Origin: JACOZM01 sp035289385
Lineage (GTDB): Archaea > Nanobdellota > Nanobdellia > Woesearchaeales > GW2011-AR9
Length of the DNA: 6,380 nt
Assembly: GCA_035289385.1 (NCBI GenBank)
Contig: DATDXI010000045.1
Location: 1-6,380, forward strand
Direction: 5' to 3'
Positions 5,741 through 6,380 of the stretch are shown here, piece after piece. Numbering within the stretch: the first letter of the stretch is position 1; every line of letters begins with the position of its first letter. The notes under the pieces were generated by a model. It made no database searches. It saw only the letters and a program-made list of their open reading frames with translations, and had not been told where the DNA came from. A program made the translations under genes and the position numbers.

Positions 5741-6223
5741 ATGAGCAAATTATCACTCTTGGTAGCAGCCTTATGGGTGGCTTGTGCACCAGTTCAGCAG
5801 GAAAGGCTTCCTGTTCCAACTAGCAGGAATATGGTTACCACCGCTTCTTCTTCTTCTTCTTCTTCATCTTCTTCTTCAGTGCCGAGTGAGGATCAGCATA
5901 GTTTAAGGGTAAGTTATCGTTTAGAGGGGCCACCAGAAATTCAAGGGGTTTTAGGAACGTATTGTGTAGAAAAAAAAGAAAGTGAGAATATTAGTTCAGT
6001 AAGTAAGATGCATCTTGACCAGTTTTTGATGAATGGAGCAATACATCTGATTGAGGGAAAGTATGACACTCCTTTTTCTCGGTTGGCTGGCTTTCATGTT
6101 GGGCGGATGGTTGTTCCTTCTTCCCCAAAATTGATGGAAAATGCAAATGGAGAAGAGCGCTATTGTGGGCAAGCTTTTTTGAATTACGTGGACTTTATGC
6201 GTTTGAAAGCGCCGTTAAATTAA
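5741..6223 (+). CDS. Hypothetical exported or lipoprotein-like protein with polyserine linker
   Basis: I do not recognise this 160-residue protein. Its N-terminus looks like a short signal sequence: Lys3, a hydrophobic stretch LSLLVAALWVA (4-14), then Cys15. WVAC is an imperfect lipobox (Trp at -3), so a lipid-anchored or simply secreted protein are both possible. A Pro/Thr/Ser-rich spacer follows, with eleven consecutive Ser (36-46), as in linkers that hold a domain away from the membrane. The remaining part (about 52-160) looks like a small folded domain with two Cys, C75 and C142, that could form a disulfide outside the cell, and one N-glycosylation sequon (N83-I-S). It starts at ATG 5741, with a strong TATA box at leaderless distance. 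The gene is divergent from taw1 and nothing nearby suggests a function. Confidence 0.68.
   Translation: MSKLSLLVAALWVACAPVQQERLPVPTSRNMVTTASSSSSSSSSSSVPSEDQHSLRVSYRLEGPPEIQGVLGTYCVEKKESENISSVSKMHLDQFLMNGAIHLIEGKYDTPFSRLAGFHVGRMVVPSSPKLMENANGEERYCGQAFLNYVDFMRLKAPLN
5846..5878 (+). repeat. TCT trinucleotide microsatellite encoding polyserine
   Basis: Eleven consecutive serine codons read TCT x6, TCA, TCT x3, TCA. The near-pure trinucleotide run lies in frame within the linker of the exported protein. Slippage here would change the linker length without shifting the frame. Confidence 0.85.
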
Positions 6224-6258
6224 CGTATGTATTAAGTTTTACAACAAAAATAGTGGCA

Positions 6259-6376
6259 GGTCGGAAAATTCAGCGAGACTTTAAGTAGAAATAATCTGAA
6301 AAACCATAAGTTTAAGCAAATGGTCTCGCAACTAGCCTTGTTTTACAAAGTTCTTAATGAATTTTCCCTCTTGACC
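6259..6376. other. Nested inverted repeats, possible structured RNA or bidirectional terminator
   Basis: GGAAAATTCA (6263-6272) is the exact inverse of TGAATTTTCC (6358-6367). Outside it, GGTC (6259-6262) matches GACC (6373-6376) across a 5-base bulge. Inside it, GCGAGAC (6273-6279) matches GTCTCGC (6323-6329). Further small hairpins are possible at ACCAT/ATGGT (6303-6307 with 6320-6324) and TTGT/ACAA (6338-6341 with 6344-6347). The nesting implies a branched fold of about 118 bases. I do not recognise it as a known RNA family, and no clear promoter precedes it on the plus strand. The rest of 6224-6380 shows no supported gene. Confidence 0.4.
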
Positions 6377-6380
6377 AAGC

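Noticed and set aside
6332..6380. Possible C-terminal end of a minus-strand gene entering from the right (LGQEGKFIKNFVKQG, stop at 6334-6332)
   Set aside because: Only about 15 codons are visible and the stretch overlaps the inverted-repeat arm, so coding cannot be supported without more sequence to the right.

Overview
The window reads as chromosomal DNA from an archaeon. It carries a prefoldin alpha subunit directly followed by the SRP receptor FtsY, an archaeal-type pairing, and a single-domain 4-demethylwyosine synthase (TYW1/Taw1). Archaeal TATA-like boxes lie about 25-27 bases before several start codons, which implies leaderless transcripts. The lineage cannot be fixed from the sequence. 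An uncultivated, DPANN-like archaeon is possible, but that is inference only.

Layout, left to right. Positions 1-1020 (minus) hold most of a proline dehydrogenase that runs off the left edge. A 67-base gap rich in palindromes separates it from ftsY (1088-2506, minus). ftsY overlaps the end of the prefoldin alpha gene (2509-2931, minus). A divergent promoter region (2932-3053) separates this block from a long, divergent PRPP-synthetase-like gene (3054-4451, plus). That gene converges on taw1 (4528-5649, minus) across a 76-base gap holding a 9-bp tandem repeat. A second divergent promoter region (5650-5740) serves taw1 and a small exported or lipoprotein-like gene with a polyserine linker (5741-6223, plus). 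The last 157 bases hold no supported gene but contain nested inverted repeats (6259-6376).

Functionally the genes are mostly housekeeping. They cover nascent-chain folding and membrane targeting (prefoldin, FtsY), a probable PRPP-type nucleotide-precursor enzyme, wyosine modification of tRNA-Phe at G37 (TYW1), and proline oxidation (PRODH). I see no tRNA, rRNA, CRISPR array, transposase or defence system.

The points most worth checking are: a three-copy AGCAGAA/TTCTGCT/AGCAGAA arrangement abutting the start of the PRPP-synthetase-like gene; that enzyme's extra length; the nested inverted repeats at the right end; the roughly 165-residue charged N-terminal region of FtsY; and a proline dehydrogenase whose usual active-site Glu appears to be Ala.
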